64,000 nucleotides of DNA from Stenotrophomonas maltophilia. GTDB taxonomy: Bacteria > Pseudomonadota > Gammaproteobacteria > Xanthomonadales > Xanthomonadaceae. A program made the position numbers and the translations under genes. Under the pieces are notes generated by a model. That model was not told the origin of the DNA. It saw only the letters and a list, made by a program, of their open reading frames with translations, and ran no database searches. The DNA is taken from NCBI RefSeq assembly GCF_003205835.1, contig NZ_CP029773.1, positions 1 through 64,000 on the forward strand. The letters are read 5' to 3'. This document shows positions 48,984 through 57,331 of this stretch, piece after piece (positions within the stretch are counted from its first letter, which is position 1; each line of letters begins with the position of its first letter).

Positions 48984-50186
48984 ATGACGATCCATTCCAC
49001 CCTGCTGGCCAGCGCCGTGCTGGCAGTGCTGTCCCTTTCCGCCGCGCAGGCCGCGCAGCCGCTGCAGGCCGCCCGTTCGGGCGATCAGGTGCCTGCCGCC
49101 CTGGTGGCCGCACCGCTGCCCACCGATGAAAGCGAACACGCGCCACTGGCCTTTGCCTGGGCGCTGGACCCGGCACAGCCGCTGCAGGCGGCCACGCCGT
49201 ATGCCTCGGTCAGCCGCAGCTACTGGCAGCAGGTCGATGGCACGCAGCTGCAGCGCGGCCTGGACCTGCCGCTGACGGCACCGGATGCGGTGATCCAGCT
49301 GAGCCCGGCCGACGGTGCCCGCGCGCTGCCGGCCAACACCCTGCAGGTGCGCGACCCGGCCGGCCGTAGCAGCGTGGCGCGCAGTGTCGATGCGCGCGCA
49401 CTGCAGGAGGCCGGCATGCCGGTCAACGATGGCAGCAGCATGCTGCGCACCGGCGCGACCAGTGCAGTCGGTGCGTACACGCTGCAGAGCGCGCAGGCAC
49501 AGGGCCGCTACGTGGTGCAGGTGCTGGAGCCGAACAGCCCGCTGCGGCTGGAAGTGCAGGCCAACCAGGCGCAGGTGCTGGCCGGTGGCAACGTGCAGCT
49601 GCAGGCACGCCTGCTGGAAGACGGCGCCACCACCGCGCAGCTGGCATCGCGTCGTGGCGGCCTCGGCGGTGAAGCCCTGCTGGTCGCACCGGATGGCCGC
49701 AGCTGGCCGCAGCGGTTGCTGCGCACCACCGATGGCAGCCTGCGCGCGCAGGTGCGGATCCCCGCCGATGTCGGCAGCGTGCAGGGGCTATGGGAGCTGC
49801 AGGTGTTCGCCCAGGCCGATGGTGTGCTGCGCGATGGCAAGGTCGCCTTTGCGGTGGCACGGCCGACTGCCCGTTTCAGTGGCCAGGCGGCACCGGACCC
49901 GGCCAGCCGCCAGGTGGCGCTGCCGCTGCAGGTGGCAGCGGCCGGACGCTATGAGGCGCGGGGCACGCTGTATGCCACCGCCCGCGATGGCCAGTTGAAG
50001 CCGGTCGCACAGGCACATGCGGCCGCGTGGTTCGATGGCCCGGGCGCAGGCCAGCTGGTGCTGCCGTTCGACCAGGCCGCATTGCCAGCCGGCTTCGGTG
50101 CGCCGTACGAGCTGCGCGACCTGCAGCTGCAGGACCAGAGCCGGATGGCACCGATCGAGTCACGCGCGCTGGCGTTGCGGTTCTGA
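48984..50186 (+). CDS. Secreted DUF4785-type protein
   Basis: 400 residues. A signal peptide (LLASAVLAVLSLSAAQAAQ) is followed by a beta-rich protein with three apparent repeating sheet regions (VIQLSPADGARAL, LRLEVQANQAQVLAGGNVQLQARLL, QVALPLQVAAAGRYEARGTL). I recognise it as the DUF4785 family seen in Xanthomonadaceae and Legionella, with no known function. It is coupled to the secreted hydrolase gene upstream (11-base gap, GGGAG ribosome site), so the two products are probably exported together and may be partners. A repeat lies 46 bases after the stop. Confidence 0.75.
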   Translation: MTIHSTLLASAVLAVLSLSAAQAAQPLQAARSGDQVPAALVAAPLPTDESEHAPLAFAWALDPAQPLQAATPYASVSRSYWQQVDGTQLQRGLDLPLTAPDAVIQLSPADGARALPANTLQVRDPAGRSSVARSVDARALQEAGMPVNDGSSMLRTGATSAVGAYTLQSAQAQGRYVVQVLEPNSPLRLEVQANQAQVLAGGNVQLQARLLEDGATTAQLASRRGGLGGEALLVAPDGRSWPQRLLRTTDGSLRAQVRIPADVGSVQGLWELQVFAQADGVLRDGKVAFAVARPTARFSGQAAPDPASRQVALPLQVAAAGRYEARGTLYATARDGQLKPVAQAHAAAWFDGPGAGQLVLPFDQAALPAGFGAPYELRDLQLQDQSRMAPIESRALALRF

Positions 50187-50231
50187 GGTTGCGTACAGCG
50201 GGCCGGGGTTCCGGCCCGCTGCATTGGATCC

Positions 50232-50303
50232 TGTAGAGCCGAGCCCATGCTCGGCTGCTTCTGCTCGCGGCGAACGGCAGTCGAGCATGGCTCGACTCTA
50301 CAG
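50232..50303. repeat. TGTAGAGCCGAGC-type palindromic repeat
   Basis: Left TGTAGAGCCGAGC at 50232 and right GGCTCGACTCTACA ending at 50302 are imperfect arms; inner hairpins are CCGAGCCCATGCTCGG and CGAGCATGGCTCG. Third copy of the family at 15843 and 25957. Confidence 0.75.
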
Positions 50304-50329
50304 ACGGTTACGGAGAGCGATGCATCTGT

Positions 50330-51151
50330 CTATCCCGCGTACGCAGTCAGCCGCCCTTCCTGCTCGACCACCGTGATCGCGCCACCGAATACCGCGGACA
50401 GCGGTTCATTGCGCAGCAGTTCGGCGCGGGTGCCATCGGCCAGTACGCGGCCGTCGCGCAGCAGCACCACCCGCTCGATCTCGGGAATGATCTCTTCGAT
50501 GTGGTGGGTCACCAGCACCAGGGTGATGCCCTGCTGTGCCAGCACCCGCATGGTCGCCACCAGCTGCTCGCGGGCGACCAGGTCCAACCCGGTGGAGGGT
50601 TCATCCAGCAGCAGGGCCTGCGGCCGGTTGACCAGCGCGCGGGCGATCAGCACGCGGCGGGTCTCGCCGGCCGACAACTCGGCATAGGCGCGTTCGCGCA
50701 GCGACAGCGCGCCGGTCATCGCCAGTGTCTCGCCAACGCGTGCACGCATGTCGGCGGTTACCTCGCGGAACGCCGGCACCACGTAGCTGGCGAAGAAGCC
50801 GGACAGCACGGCCTGTTCCACGGTCAGCCCGGGCATGTCGGAGAGGTTGCTGCTGAGGTCGCCGGTGACGATGCCCAGCTGTGAGCGCAGGCGATCCACC
50901 TGCCAGCGGTTCTGGCCCAGCACCTTCACCGCCACCGAGCCGTCGCCCTGGGCCAGCGGGTACAGCTCGCGGGTGATCAGCTTGATGAAGGTGGACTTGC
51001 CGCAGCCGTTGGGGCCGAGCAGGGCGGTGTGCTGGCCCTGTGCGATGCGCAGGCTGAGCCCGTGCAGCACCTTCACCTGGCCGCGTACCACGGTGGCGCG
51101 GTCCAGTTCGATCAAGGGGGGCAGCTCCGCCAGGGGCGGGGCGGCGGTCAT
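50330..51151 (-). CDS. ABC transporter ATP-binding protein
   Basis: 273 residues. Walker A GPNGCGKST, Q-loop, signature LSAGETRRVLIARAL, Walker B ALLLDEPSTGLDLVAREQ and H-loop VTHHIEEI are all present. No membrane segment and no permease next to it. The spacing of the motifs and the insertion VKVLGQNRWQVDRLRSQLGIV fit ModF/YlmA-type lone ATPases, which may act in regulation or with permeases elsewhere. Start MTAAPPLAELPPL at 51151. Divergent from the desaturase gene. Confidence 0.88.
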   Translation of the reverse strand: MTAAPPLAELPPLIELDRATVVRGQVKVLHGLSLRIAQGQHTALLGPNGCGKSTFIKLITRELYPLAQGDGSVAVKVLGQNRWQVDRLRSQLGIVTGDLSSNLSDMPGLTVEQAVLSGFFASYVVPAFREVTADMRARVGETLAMTGALSLRERAYAELSAGETRRVLIARALVNRPQALLLDEPSTGLDLVAREQLVATMRVLAQQGITLVLVTHHIEEIIPEIERVVLLRDGRVLADGTRAELLRNEPLSAVFGGAITVVEQEGRLTAYAG

Positions 51152-51302
51152 GGCGCTGGCGCGTGGATCAAGGCTCGACAACTCAGGTCCCCAACTGTGA
51201 ACGGTGCCACGGAAGGCGGTGGCAATCACCGCCGCAGGGATGCAGTTTGCAACGCAAGCGCCCATCATGTCTGCCATCCCCGCGTCGATCCGGAGAGCCG
51301 CC

Positions 51303-52505
51303 ATGCCAGATGCCCTGATGTCCCTGTTGACCGGTGGTGTGCTCGGCCTGGGCTGGTGGGCCATGCTGGGCGTGCTGCTGGTCTTCACCCAGATCACCAT
51401 CTTCGCGGTGACCCTGTACCTGCACCGCAGCCAGGCCCATCGCGGGGTCGATTTCCACCCGGCGCTGGCCCACGTGTTCCGTTTCTGGTTGTGGCTGACC
51501 ACCTCGATGATCACCCGCGAGTGGGTGGCCATCCACCGCAAGCACCATGCCAAGGTAGAGACCGAAGATGACCCGCACAGCCCGGTCACCCGCGGCATCG
51601 GCACGGTGTTCTGGCATGGCGTGGAGCTGTACCGGGAAGCGCGCGGCATGCGCGCGGACATCGAGCAGTACGGGCGCGGCACCCCGGACGATGTGATCGA
51701 GCGCCACCTGTATACCCCGCACGCCACGCTCGGCCCGGTGCTGCTGCTGGTGATCAACAGCGTGCTGTTCGGCCTGCCCGGCGTGGCCCTGTGGGCGATC
51801 CAGATGGCGTGGATTCCGTTCTGGGCCGCGGGCGTGGTCAATGGCCTGGGTCACTGGTGGGGCTACCGCAACTACGAGTCGGCCGATACCTCCACCAACC
51901 TCACGCCGTGGGGGTTCTGGATCGGTGGCGAGGAGCTGCACAACAACCATCATGCCTTCCCCAGTTCGGCGCGCTTCGCGATGCGGCGCTGGGAATTCGA
52001 CATTGGCTGGAGCGCGATCCGCCTGCTGCAGGCGCTGCGCCTGGCCAAGGTGCTGCGGGTGGCGCCGGCCATGGATGTGCGCCCGAACATCGCGGTGCCC
52101 GATGCCGAAACCCTGAAGGCGCTGCTGTCGCACCGCTTCCAGGCGATGACCGATTACCAGCGCAATGTGTTCATGCCGGCTCTGCGCGAGGAAGCCGTGC
52201 AGGCTGGGGCCAAGCTGCGCCGCCTGCTGCCGCGCCGCCTGCGCCGTGGCCTGGTCAACGATGGCCGCTGGCTGAAGCCGGACAGTCGTGCCCAGCTCAG
52301 CGAATGGGTGGCCCAGCGCCCGCGCATCCGCACACTGGTCGAGTACCGCGCGCGGCTGGCGGTGCTGCTCGAGGCCCGCGGCCACGATGCCGCCGAGCGC
52401 CTGCATCAGCTGCAGGCGTGGTGCCGCGAGGCCGAGGAAAGCGGGATCGCTGCGTTGCAGGCCTACGCCGCACGGTTGAAGGGCTACAGCCTGGTGGGCG
52501 CGTGA
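51303..52505 (+). CDS. desA: Acyl-CoA/fatty acid desaturase (DesA type)
   Basis: Membrane di-iron desaturase, 400 residues. Three histidine boxes are HRSQAH, HRKHH and HNNHH (in GEELHNNHHAFP). About four membrane segments lie within the first 240 residues. A hydrophilic helical C-terminal extension (about 270-400, with LRRLLPRRLRRG) is unusual in length compared with the catalytic core. It introduces double bonds in membrane fatty acids. Start MPDALMSLLTGGVLG at 51303. Its TGA overlaps the next gene's GTG (GTGA), so the EF-hand gene is co-translated. Confidence 0.9.
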   Translation: MPDALMSLLTGGVLGLGWWAMLGVLLVFTQITIFAVTLYLHRSQAHRGVDFHPALAHVFRFWLWLTTSMITREWVAIHRKHHAKVETEDDPHSPVTRGIGTVFWHGVELYREARGMRADIEQYGRGTPDDVIERHLYTPHATLGPVLLLVINSVLFGLPGVALWAIQMAWIPFWAAGVVNGLGHWWGYRNYESADTSTNLTPWGFWIGGEELHNNHHAFPSSARFAMRRWEFDIGWSAIRLLQALRLAKVLRVAPAMDVRPNIAVPDAETLKALLSHRFQAMTDYQRNVFMPALREEAVQAGAKLRRLLPRRLRRGLVNDGRWLKPDSRAQLSEWVAQRPRIRTLVEYRARLAVLLEARGHDAAERLHQLQAWCREAEESGIAALQAYAARLKGYSLVGA

Positions 52506-52834
52506 GGGCAGGGTACGGGCTTGTGCTGGCGGTGCTGCTGCCGGGCGCGGCGCTGGCCCAGGTCACCGATACCACCAGCTACCTGCAGCGGATGGACAGC
52601 GATGGCGACGGCAAGGTCAGCGAGGCCGAGTACGTGCAGTGGATGCTGTATGCCTTCGACCGCATGGACCGCAATGGTGATGGTGTGCTGAGCGCCGATG
52701 AGCTGCCCGGTGGCAAGGGCAGGGCGATCAGCCGCGAGCAGCAGCGGCAGGTGATCGTGCAGCGCTTCCATAAGCAGGATGCCAACGGTGATGGCTATCT
52801 GGATGCACGCGAGCTGTCGGCGCCACCGCGCTGA
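52502..52834 (+). CDS. Small exported EF-hand protein
   Basis: 110 residues starting from GTG 52502: signal peptide MRAGYGLVLAVLLPGAALAQ, then three EF-hand loops DSDGDGKVSEAE, DRNGDGVLSADE and DANGDGYLDARE. Expected to bind calcium in the periplasm. The GTG overlaps the stop of desA (GTGA). Why a calcium-binding protein is coupled to a desaturase is not clear from the sequence. Confidence 0.85.
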   Translation: MRAGYGLVLAVLLPGAALAQVTDTTSYLQRMDSDGDGKVSEAEYVQWMLYAFDRMDRNGDGVLSADELPGGKGRAISREQQRQVIVQRFHKQDANGDGYLDARELSAPPR

Positions 52835-52902
52835 GTGCAGGCTGGCCCACGCGCGGCCCGCCGGGCGATCATCGCGGCCACATGTTTCCGCAGGAGCCCC
52901 CC

Positions 52903-53553
52903 ATGGATGATCGGATCGACGAGGAGCTGTTCGCCGAATGGCTTGAATTCTGCGCTGGCCGCAGCGAGCAGGAGGACTGGTACTTTTCCGGCCTGCTGCA
53001 GGGTGTGACTGACCCGGACACGCTGGCGGCGGTATTCGCCCGTTTCCCGCATGCCGATGCGCTGCAGTCGCGCGCGCTGGACGTGCTTGGCGCAGGCCAC
53101 TGGGGCGAGCACCTGTACCTGCAGCCGGCCATCGCCGGCGATGCGCAGGCCGTGGCGGCCGCCGCGCGGACCTGGCTGGATGAGCTGGCGAGGGTGGCCG
53201 GGAGGGCCGGTGAGCCCGGGCTGCAGGCGACCTTGCGCGACGTACCCGTGGTGGCAGCCACCGCCGGTCAGCTGCAGGCGGCCTGGCGCGAATCGGGCCC
53301 CGCCGCCTATCTGCATGATGTCGTCTGTGATGTGGTGCGCGCGACGCGCACGCTGGATACCCCACAGGTTGCCGCGCTGGACGAGGCGCTGTACCACATC
53401 GCTTCGGACCTCTACCTGGGCTGGTATATCGCCCAGCCGCTCTCCCCGGCAGCCGTCGACTTCGCGCCCTATCTGGCGTTCTGGCGCCTGGGCGGACGTG
53501 GCGCACTGGTCGAGGGCGCCTTCCTGGTGGAAGCGGCCGGCCTGGTGCCGTAG
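52903..53553 (+). CDS. Hypothetical protein, 216 residues
   Basis: An alpha-rich, acidic soluble protein with no signal peptide or membrane segment (ELFAEWLEFCAGRSEQEDWYFSGLLQGV). A ribosome site CAGGAG lies 6 bases before ATG 52903, favouring this start over ATG 52882. No family recognised. It lies between the EF-hand gene and mutM, 53 bases before mutM, same direction. Confidence 0.7.
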   Translation: MDDRIDEELFAEWLEFCAGRSEQEDWYFSGLLQGVTDPDTLAAVFARFPHADALQSRALDVLGAGHWGEHLYLQPAIAGDAQAVAAAARTWLDELARVAGRAGEPGLQATLRDVPVVAATAGQLQAAWRESGPAAYLHDVVCDVVRATRTLDTPQVAALDEALYHIASDLYLGWYIAQPLSPAAVDFAPYLAFWRLGGRGALVEGAFLVEAAGLVP

Positions 53554-53605
53554 CTCGCCCCGGCCCCACCCGGCGGCTTCGTCTGGCCCCGCGTAGAATC
53601 AACCC

Positions 53606-54418
53606 ATGCCTGAACTGCCCGAAGTAGAAACCACCCGCCGCGGCCTGGCGCCGCACCTGCAGGGCCGTCGCGTGCATGGCGTGATCCTGCGCCGCGCCGA
53701 TCTGCGCTGGCCGATCCCGCCGGAAGTGGCCGAGCTGCTGCCGGGACAGCGCATCGAGGAGATCCGCCGGCGCGCCAAGTACCTGCTGCTGGATACCGCC
53801 ATCGGCAGCGCGGTGCTGCACCTGGGCATGTCCGGCAGCCTGCGTGTGCTGCCCGGTGATACGCCGGTGCGCGCCCACGACCACGTCGACATCAGCCTGG
53901 ACAACGGCCGCCTGCTGCGCTTCAACGACCCGCGCCGCTTCGGCAGCCTGCTCTGGCAGCCGGCCGGCGAGATCCACCCGCTGTTGCAGGGGCTGGGCCC
54001 GGAGCCACTGGACGACGCGTTCGACGGCGACTACCTGTTCGCCCGCAGCCGTGGCCGCAGCGCGCCGGTGAAGACGTTCCTGATGGACCAGGCGGTGGTG
54101 GTGGGGGTGGGCAACATCTACGCCGCCGAGAGCCTGTTCAAGGCCGGCATCAGCCCGCTGCGCGAGGCCGGGAAGATCTCGCGCGGGCGCTACCAGCGGC
54201 TGGCCGACGCGGTGAAGGAGATCCTGGGCTACGCCATCACCCGTGGCGGCACCACGCTGCGCGACTTCATCAGCCCTGACGGCGCGCCGGGCTACTTCGA
54301 GCAGGAACTGCTGGTGTACGGCCGCGACGGCCTGCCCTGCCCGAACTGTGGCCGCGCGCTGAAGCACGCCACCATCGGCCAGCGTGCCAGCGTCTGGTGC
54401 AGCCACTGCCAGCGCTGA
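53606..54418 (+). CDS. mutM: Formamidopyrimidine-DNA glycosylase
   Basis: Removes 8-oxoguanine and other oxidised purines and cuts the abasic site. 270 residues, normal length. After Met removal the N-terminal PELPEVET gives the catalytic Pro (nucleophile, residue 2) and Glu3. The H2TH region has [19 protein letters not shown], and the C-terminal zinc finger is [10 protein letters not shown]...WCSHCQR. A TAGAAT -10-like element sits 12 bases before the ATG. Monocistronic-looking. Confidence 0.97.
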   Translation: MPELPEVETTRRGLAPHLQGRRVHGVILRRADLRWPIPPEVAELLPGQRIEEIRRRAKYLLLDTAIGSAVLHLGMSGSLRVLPGDTPVRAHDHVDISLDNGRLLRFNDPRRFGSLLWQPAGEIHPLLQGLGPEPLDDAFDGDYLFARSRGRSAPVKTFLMDQAVVVGVGNIYAAESLFKAGISPLREAGKISRGRYQRLADAVKEILGYAITRGGTTLRDFISPDGAPGYFEQELLVYGRDGLPCPNCGRALKHATIGQRASVWCSHCQR

Positions 54419-54522
54419 GCCGGCGGCCAGCGGCAGCTGAACGGGCAGGGCACGTCTCCGCTGCCCGTTAACGTTTGTCTGCCTATGATGGCCGACCTTC
54501 CCTCTGTGCCTGACGCGCCTGC

Positions 54523-56127
54523 ATGCAACGACGCGACTTCATCCGCAATGCCTCCCTCGCCCTGGCTGCATTCGGCCTGCCGTCCCTGCCCGCATGCGCG
54601 GCCAGCAAGAGCGGCCAGATGGGCCTGCGCCGCCTCGGCCAGCCACAGCCGTTCGACTTCGCCACCCTGAAGGGCCAGGCGCGCGCGCTGGCCCAGGCGC
54701 CCTACAAGAGCCACAAGCGGGTGCTGCCGGGCCGCCTGGAGGGACTGGACTGGGACCAGTACCAGTCGATCGGCTATCGCCAGGACCATGCGCTGTGGGC
54801 TGACCAGCCGGGCAAGTTCCAGGCCAAGTTCTTCCATCTGGGCCTGTACTTCCATTCGCCGGTGCGCATGTTCGACGTAGTCGACGGCAAGGCGCAGGAG
54901 CTGGCGTATGACGGCGCGGCGTTCAACTACGGCAAGAGCGGCATCAAGGACGGCGAGCTGCCGGCCGACCTCGGCTTCGCCGGTTTCCGCCTGAACACCC
55001 GCATGGACACCGACCGCGACTTCGCCGCCTTCCTCGGCGCCAGCTACTTCCGCGCGGTCGGCAAGGAGGGCCAGTACGGCCAGTCCGCGCGCGGCCTGGC
55101 GATCGACACCGGCATGGGCAAGCCGGAGGAATTCCCGGACTTCATCGCCTACTACCTGGAACAGCCGTCGGCCGATTCGGAGACGATCGTGGTCTACGGC
55201 CTGCTGGATTCGCCCAGCGTGGCCGGTGCCTACCGCTTCGCCATCACCAATGGCGACGTGCTGCTGATGGACATCGACAGCGCGCTGTACCCGCGCAAGG
55301 CGATCGAGCGGCTGGGCATCGCCCCGTGCACCAGCATGTACCAGGTGGGCGAGAACGACCGCCGCATGGCATGGGACTGGCGCCCGGAGATCCACGACAC
55401 CGACGGCCTGTCGCTGTGGACCGGTGCCGGCGAGTGGATCTGGCGGCCGCTGCTGAACCCGCGCAACCTGCGCTTCAACATGTTCGTCGACCGCAACCCG
55501 CGTGGTTTCGGCCTGCTGCAGCGCGACCGCAACTTCGACCATTACCAGGACGACGGCGTGTTCTACGAGAAGCGCCCCTGCCTGTGGGTGGAGCCGAAGG
55601 GCGAATGGGGCGAAGGCTCGGTGCAGCTGGTGGAGATTCCCACCGTGGACGAGACCTTCGACAACATCGTGGCGTTCTGGAACCCGAAGGAAAAGCCGCA
55701 GCCGGGCCAGGAGCTGCTGGTCGGCTACCGTCTGTACTGGGGCGCCGAACCGCCGGCACGGCCGCCGCTGGCGCACTGCGTGGCCAGCCGCACCGGCCTG
55801 GGTGGCGTGGTCGGCAAGAAGCGCGAGTACTTCAGCTGGCGCTTCGCGGTGGACTTCGAAGGCGGCGAACTGGCCAGGCTGATCGACAAGGGCGAGGTCG
55901 AGGCCGTGGTGGAAGCCAGCCGCGGCCGGGTCGAGATCGTGTCGGCGCGTCCGCTGCGCGAGATCAACGGCTACCGCGCGATGTTCGACCTGGTGCCGCC
56001 GGAAGGCAGCACCGAGCAGATCGACATCCGCCTGTTCCTGCGCAGTGGCGGCAAGACCCTCACCGAGACCTGGCTGTACCAGTACACGCCGCCGCCGGCG
56101 GGCGCGCCGGAGCGCACGCTGTACTAA
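54523..56127 (+). CDS. opgD: Glucans biosynthesis protein D (OpgD/MdoD)
   Basis: Periplasmic protein of osmoregulated glucan synthesis. 534 residues with a twin-arginine signal (RRDFIRNASLALAAFGLPSLPACA). The beta-sandwich N-terminal domain starts near 45 (FDFATLKGQARALAQAPYK) and the C-terminal domain follows. OpgD family segments RSPVRMFDVVDG-like and WIWRPLLNPRNLRFNMFVDRNPRGFGLLQRDR are present. It stands alone; opgH is not adjacent. It is followed by a repeat-rich spacer before tdk. Confidence 0.92.
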   Translation: MQRRDFIRNASLALAAFGLPSLPACAASKSGQMGLRRLGQPQPFDFATLKGQARALAQAPYKSHKRVLPGRLEGLDWDQYQSIGYRQDHALWADQPGKFQAKFFHLGLYFHSPVRMFDVVDGKAQELAYDGAAFNYGKSGIKDGELPADLGFAGFRLNTRMDTDRDFAAFLGASYFRAVGKEGQYGQSARGLAIDTGMGKPEEFPDFIAYYLEQPSADSETIVVYGLLDSPSVAGAYRFAITNGDVLLMDIDSALYPRKAIERLGIAPCTSMYQVGENDRRMAWDWRPEIHDTDGLSLWTGAGEWIWRPLLNPRNLRFNMFVDRNPRGFGLLQRDRNFDHYQDDGVFYEKRPCLWVEPKGEWGEGSVQLVEIPTVDETFDNIVAFWNPKEKPQPGQELLVGYRLYWGAEPPARPPLAHCVASRTGLGGVVGKKREYFSWRFAVDFEGGELARLIDKGEVEAVVEASRGRVEIVSARPLREINGYRAMFDLVPPEGSTEQIDIRLFLRSGGKTLTETWLYQYTPPPAGAPERTLY

Positions 56128-56174
56128 GAGGGGTGTTGGGTTTGCAGGGCTTGCAGCCCTGCACCTGCTCAACG

Positions 56175-56198
56175 CAACAGCAACAGCAACAGCAACAG
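56175..56198. repeat. CAACAG hexanucleotide repeat (4 units)
   Basis: Four tandem CAACAG units lie immediately before the palindromic cluster, flanked by near-copies. Such tracts can change length by slippage. It lies about 50 bases after opgD and is not inside a gene. Confidence 0.85.
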
Positions 56199-56221
56199 CG
56201 AAAGCTGGTATCCCGTGGGAT

Positions 56222-56323
56222 GGCGGGGTGGGTCCGGTGGCGGGAGACGCCGTAAACCCATCCCTGGGGGCTTGGCCGCGGCATCCATGCCGCGGACACT
56301 CCCGCCACCGGACCCACCCCGCC
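56222..56323. repeat. Long nested palindrome with 25-bp outer arms
   Basis: Outer arms at 56222-56246 (beginning GGCGGGGTGGGTCCGG) and 56299-56323 are perfect reverse complements over 25 bases. The inner hairpin is CCGCGGCAT (56278-56286) and ATGCCGCGG (56289-56297 region), and the loop between holds GACGCCGTAAACCCATCC. The related element cut by the IS at 59364-60719 has the inner arms CCGCGCCAT/ATGGCGCGG, a compensated change. Confidence 0.8.
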
Positions 56324-56358
56324 TTCGACAGATCTCCGCGATCTGTGGGAATTGCTCT

Positions 56359-56401
56359 TGGGGTCAGATCCGTTTTCCGAAGGAAAACGGATCTGACCCC
56401 A
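56359..56401. repeat. GGGGTCAGATCC-type palindrome, 20-bp perfect stem
   Basis: Arms TGGGGTCAGATCCGTTTTCC (56359-56378) and its exact reverse complement (56382-56401) around GAA. The outer GGGGTCAGATCC is shared with 13239-13279 and 46938-46976, while the inner stem differs and is compensated. Confidence 0.88.
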
Positions 56402-56425
56402 GATCTATTTCGATATCTGACAGAT

Positions 56426-56445
56426 GTGTCGACCAAGGTCGACAC
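56426..56445. repeat. GTGTCGACC hairpin
   Basis: GTGTCGACC and GGTCGACAC, 9-bp arms around AA. Another short interspersed-repeat type; only one clear copy was noticed in this window. Confidence 0.7.
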
Positions 56446-56476
56446 CTACCAACAGCCGTGGGGACCTGTCGAAGGT

Positions 56477-56527
56477 GGGGCACTTCATGGACGGGTTTAC
56501 GGCGTCCCCGCAAACCCACAGTGCCCC
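56477..56527. repeat. Shorter relative of the long palindrome
   Basis: Outer arms GGGGCACT (56477-56484) and AGTGCCCC (56520-56527). The loop contains, on the opposite strand, the same GACGCCGTAAACCCGTCC core found in the loops at 56222-56323 and in the IS-interrupted element. It has lost the inner hairpin. Confidence 0.6.
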
Positions 56528-56609
56528 GCCATCCCACGGATAGCCCGCTTTTGCCGTGGCTCTGGCTCCGGCCTCGGCAGGTGCAGGGCGCAGCCCTGCC
56601 GAACACCCC

Positions 56610-57230
56610 TTACAGCGGCAGGGGTGCCTGCGCCGGATCGATCCGGCCTTCGCCGCGGGTGATCTTCTTGAACTCGGCGCGGCTGACCGACACGTAGCGG
56701 TCGTTGCCACCGATCTCCACCTGCGGGCCGTCCTGCACCGCGTGCCCATGCTCGTCCACGCGCACCGTCATCGTCGCCTTCTTGCCGCTGTGGCAGATGG
56801 TCTTGATCTCCTGCATCTCGTCGGCCCAGGCCAGCAGGTACTGGCTGCCTTCGAACAGCTCGCCGCGGAAGTCGGTGCGCAGGCCGTAGCACAACACCGG
56901 AATGCGCAGCTGGTCGACCACTTCGCTGAGCTGCCAGACCTGGGCGCGGGTCAGGAACTGCGCCTCGTCCACCAGCACGCAGCCCATCGGGCCGTTGGCT
57001 GCCAGATCCTGCTCGACCCAGCGCTGCAGGTCGGTATCGCGGTCGAAGGCCATGCCGTCCGCACGCAGGCCGATCCGCGAGGCGACCACGCCGGCGCCGG
57101 CACGATCGTCCAGGCGCGGGGTCAGGATCGCCACCCGCATGCCGCGCTCGCGGTAGTTGTGGGCGCTCTGCAGCAGGGTGGTGGTCTTGCCGGCATTCAT
57201 TGCCGAATAGTAGAAGTAGAGCTTGGCCAT
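56610..57230 (-). CDS. tdk: Thymidine kinase
   Basis: Phosphorylates thymidine and deoxyuridine in salvage. 206 residues with P-loop [25 protein letters not shown] motif [16 protein letters not shown] and the substrate lasso near VSVSRAEF. In E. coli-type enzymes the zinc-binding lasso has CxxC and a second Cys pair; here only CHSG and YVSVSR remain, so the structural zinc appears lost, or the site has changed. Start [15 protein letters not shown] at 57230. Divergent from rep. Confidence 0.93.
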   Translation of the reverse strand: MAKLYFYYSAMNAGKTTTLLQSAHNYRERGMRVAILTPRLDDRAGAGVVASRIGLRADGMAFDRDTDLQRWVEQDLAANGPMGCVLVDEAQFLTRAQVWQLSEVVDQLRIPVLCYGLRTDFRGELFEGSQYLLAWADEMQEIKTICHSGKKATMTVRVDEHGHAVQDGPQVEIGGNDRYVSVSRAEFKKITRGEGRIDPAQAPLPL

Positions 57231-57331
57231 CGACGGATTGTACGCCGCAGCCCCGCTTCGCCGAAGCCGTTCAGCAACCCCACCGGCGACCGGCTGTGGT
57301 CGTCACCCGGCCCCGCTACAATCCCCATCCC

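Larger units (their letters stand above)
56128..56609. other. Repeat-rich spacer between opgD and tdk
   Basis: No coding gene seen in this 480-base stretch. It holds, in order, a CAACAG hexamer repeat, a long nested palindrome (56222-56323), a GGGGTCAGATCC-type palindrome (56359-56401), a GTGTCGACC hairpin (56426-56445) and a shorter relative of the long palindrome (56477-56527). The concentration of unrelated repeat families points to a tolerant insertion site or a structured junction. Confidence 0.75.

Noticed and set aside
56175..56198. CAACAG repeats as a CRISPR array or coding repeat
   Set aside because: Units are 6 bases with no spacers, and no frame through them forms a gene.
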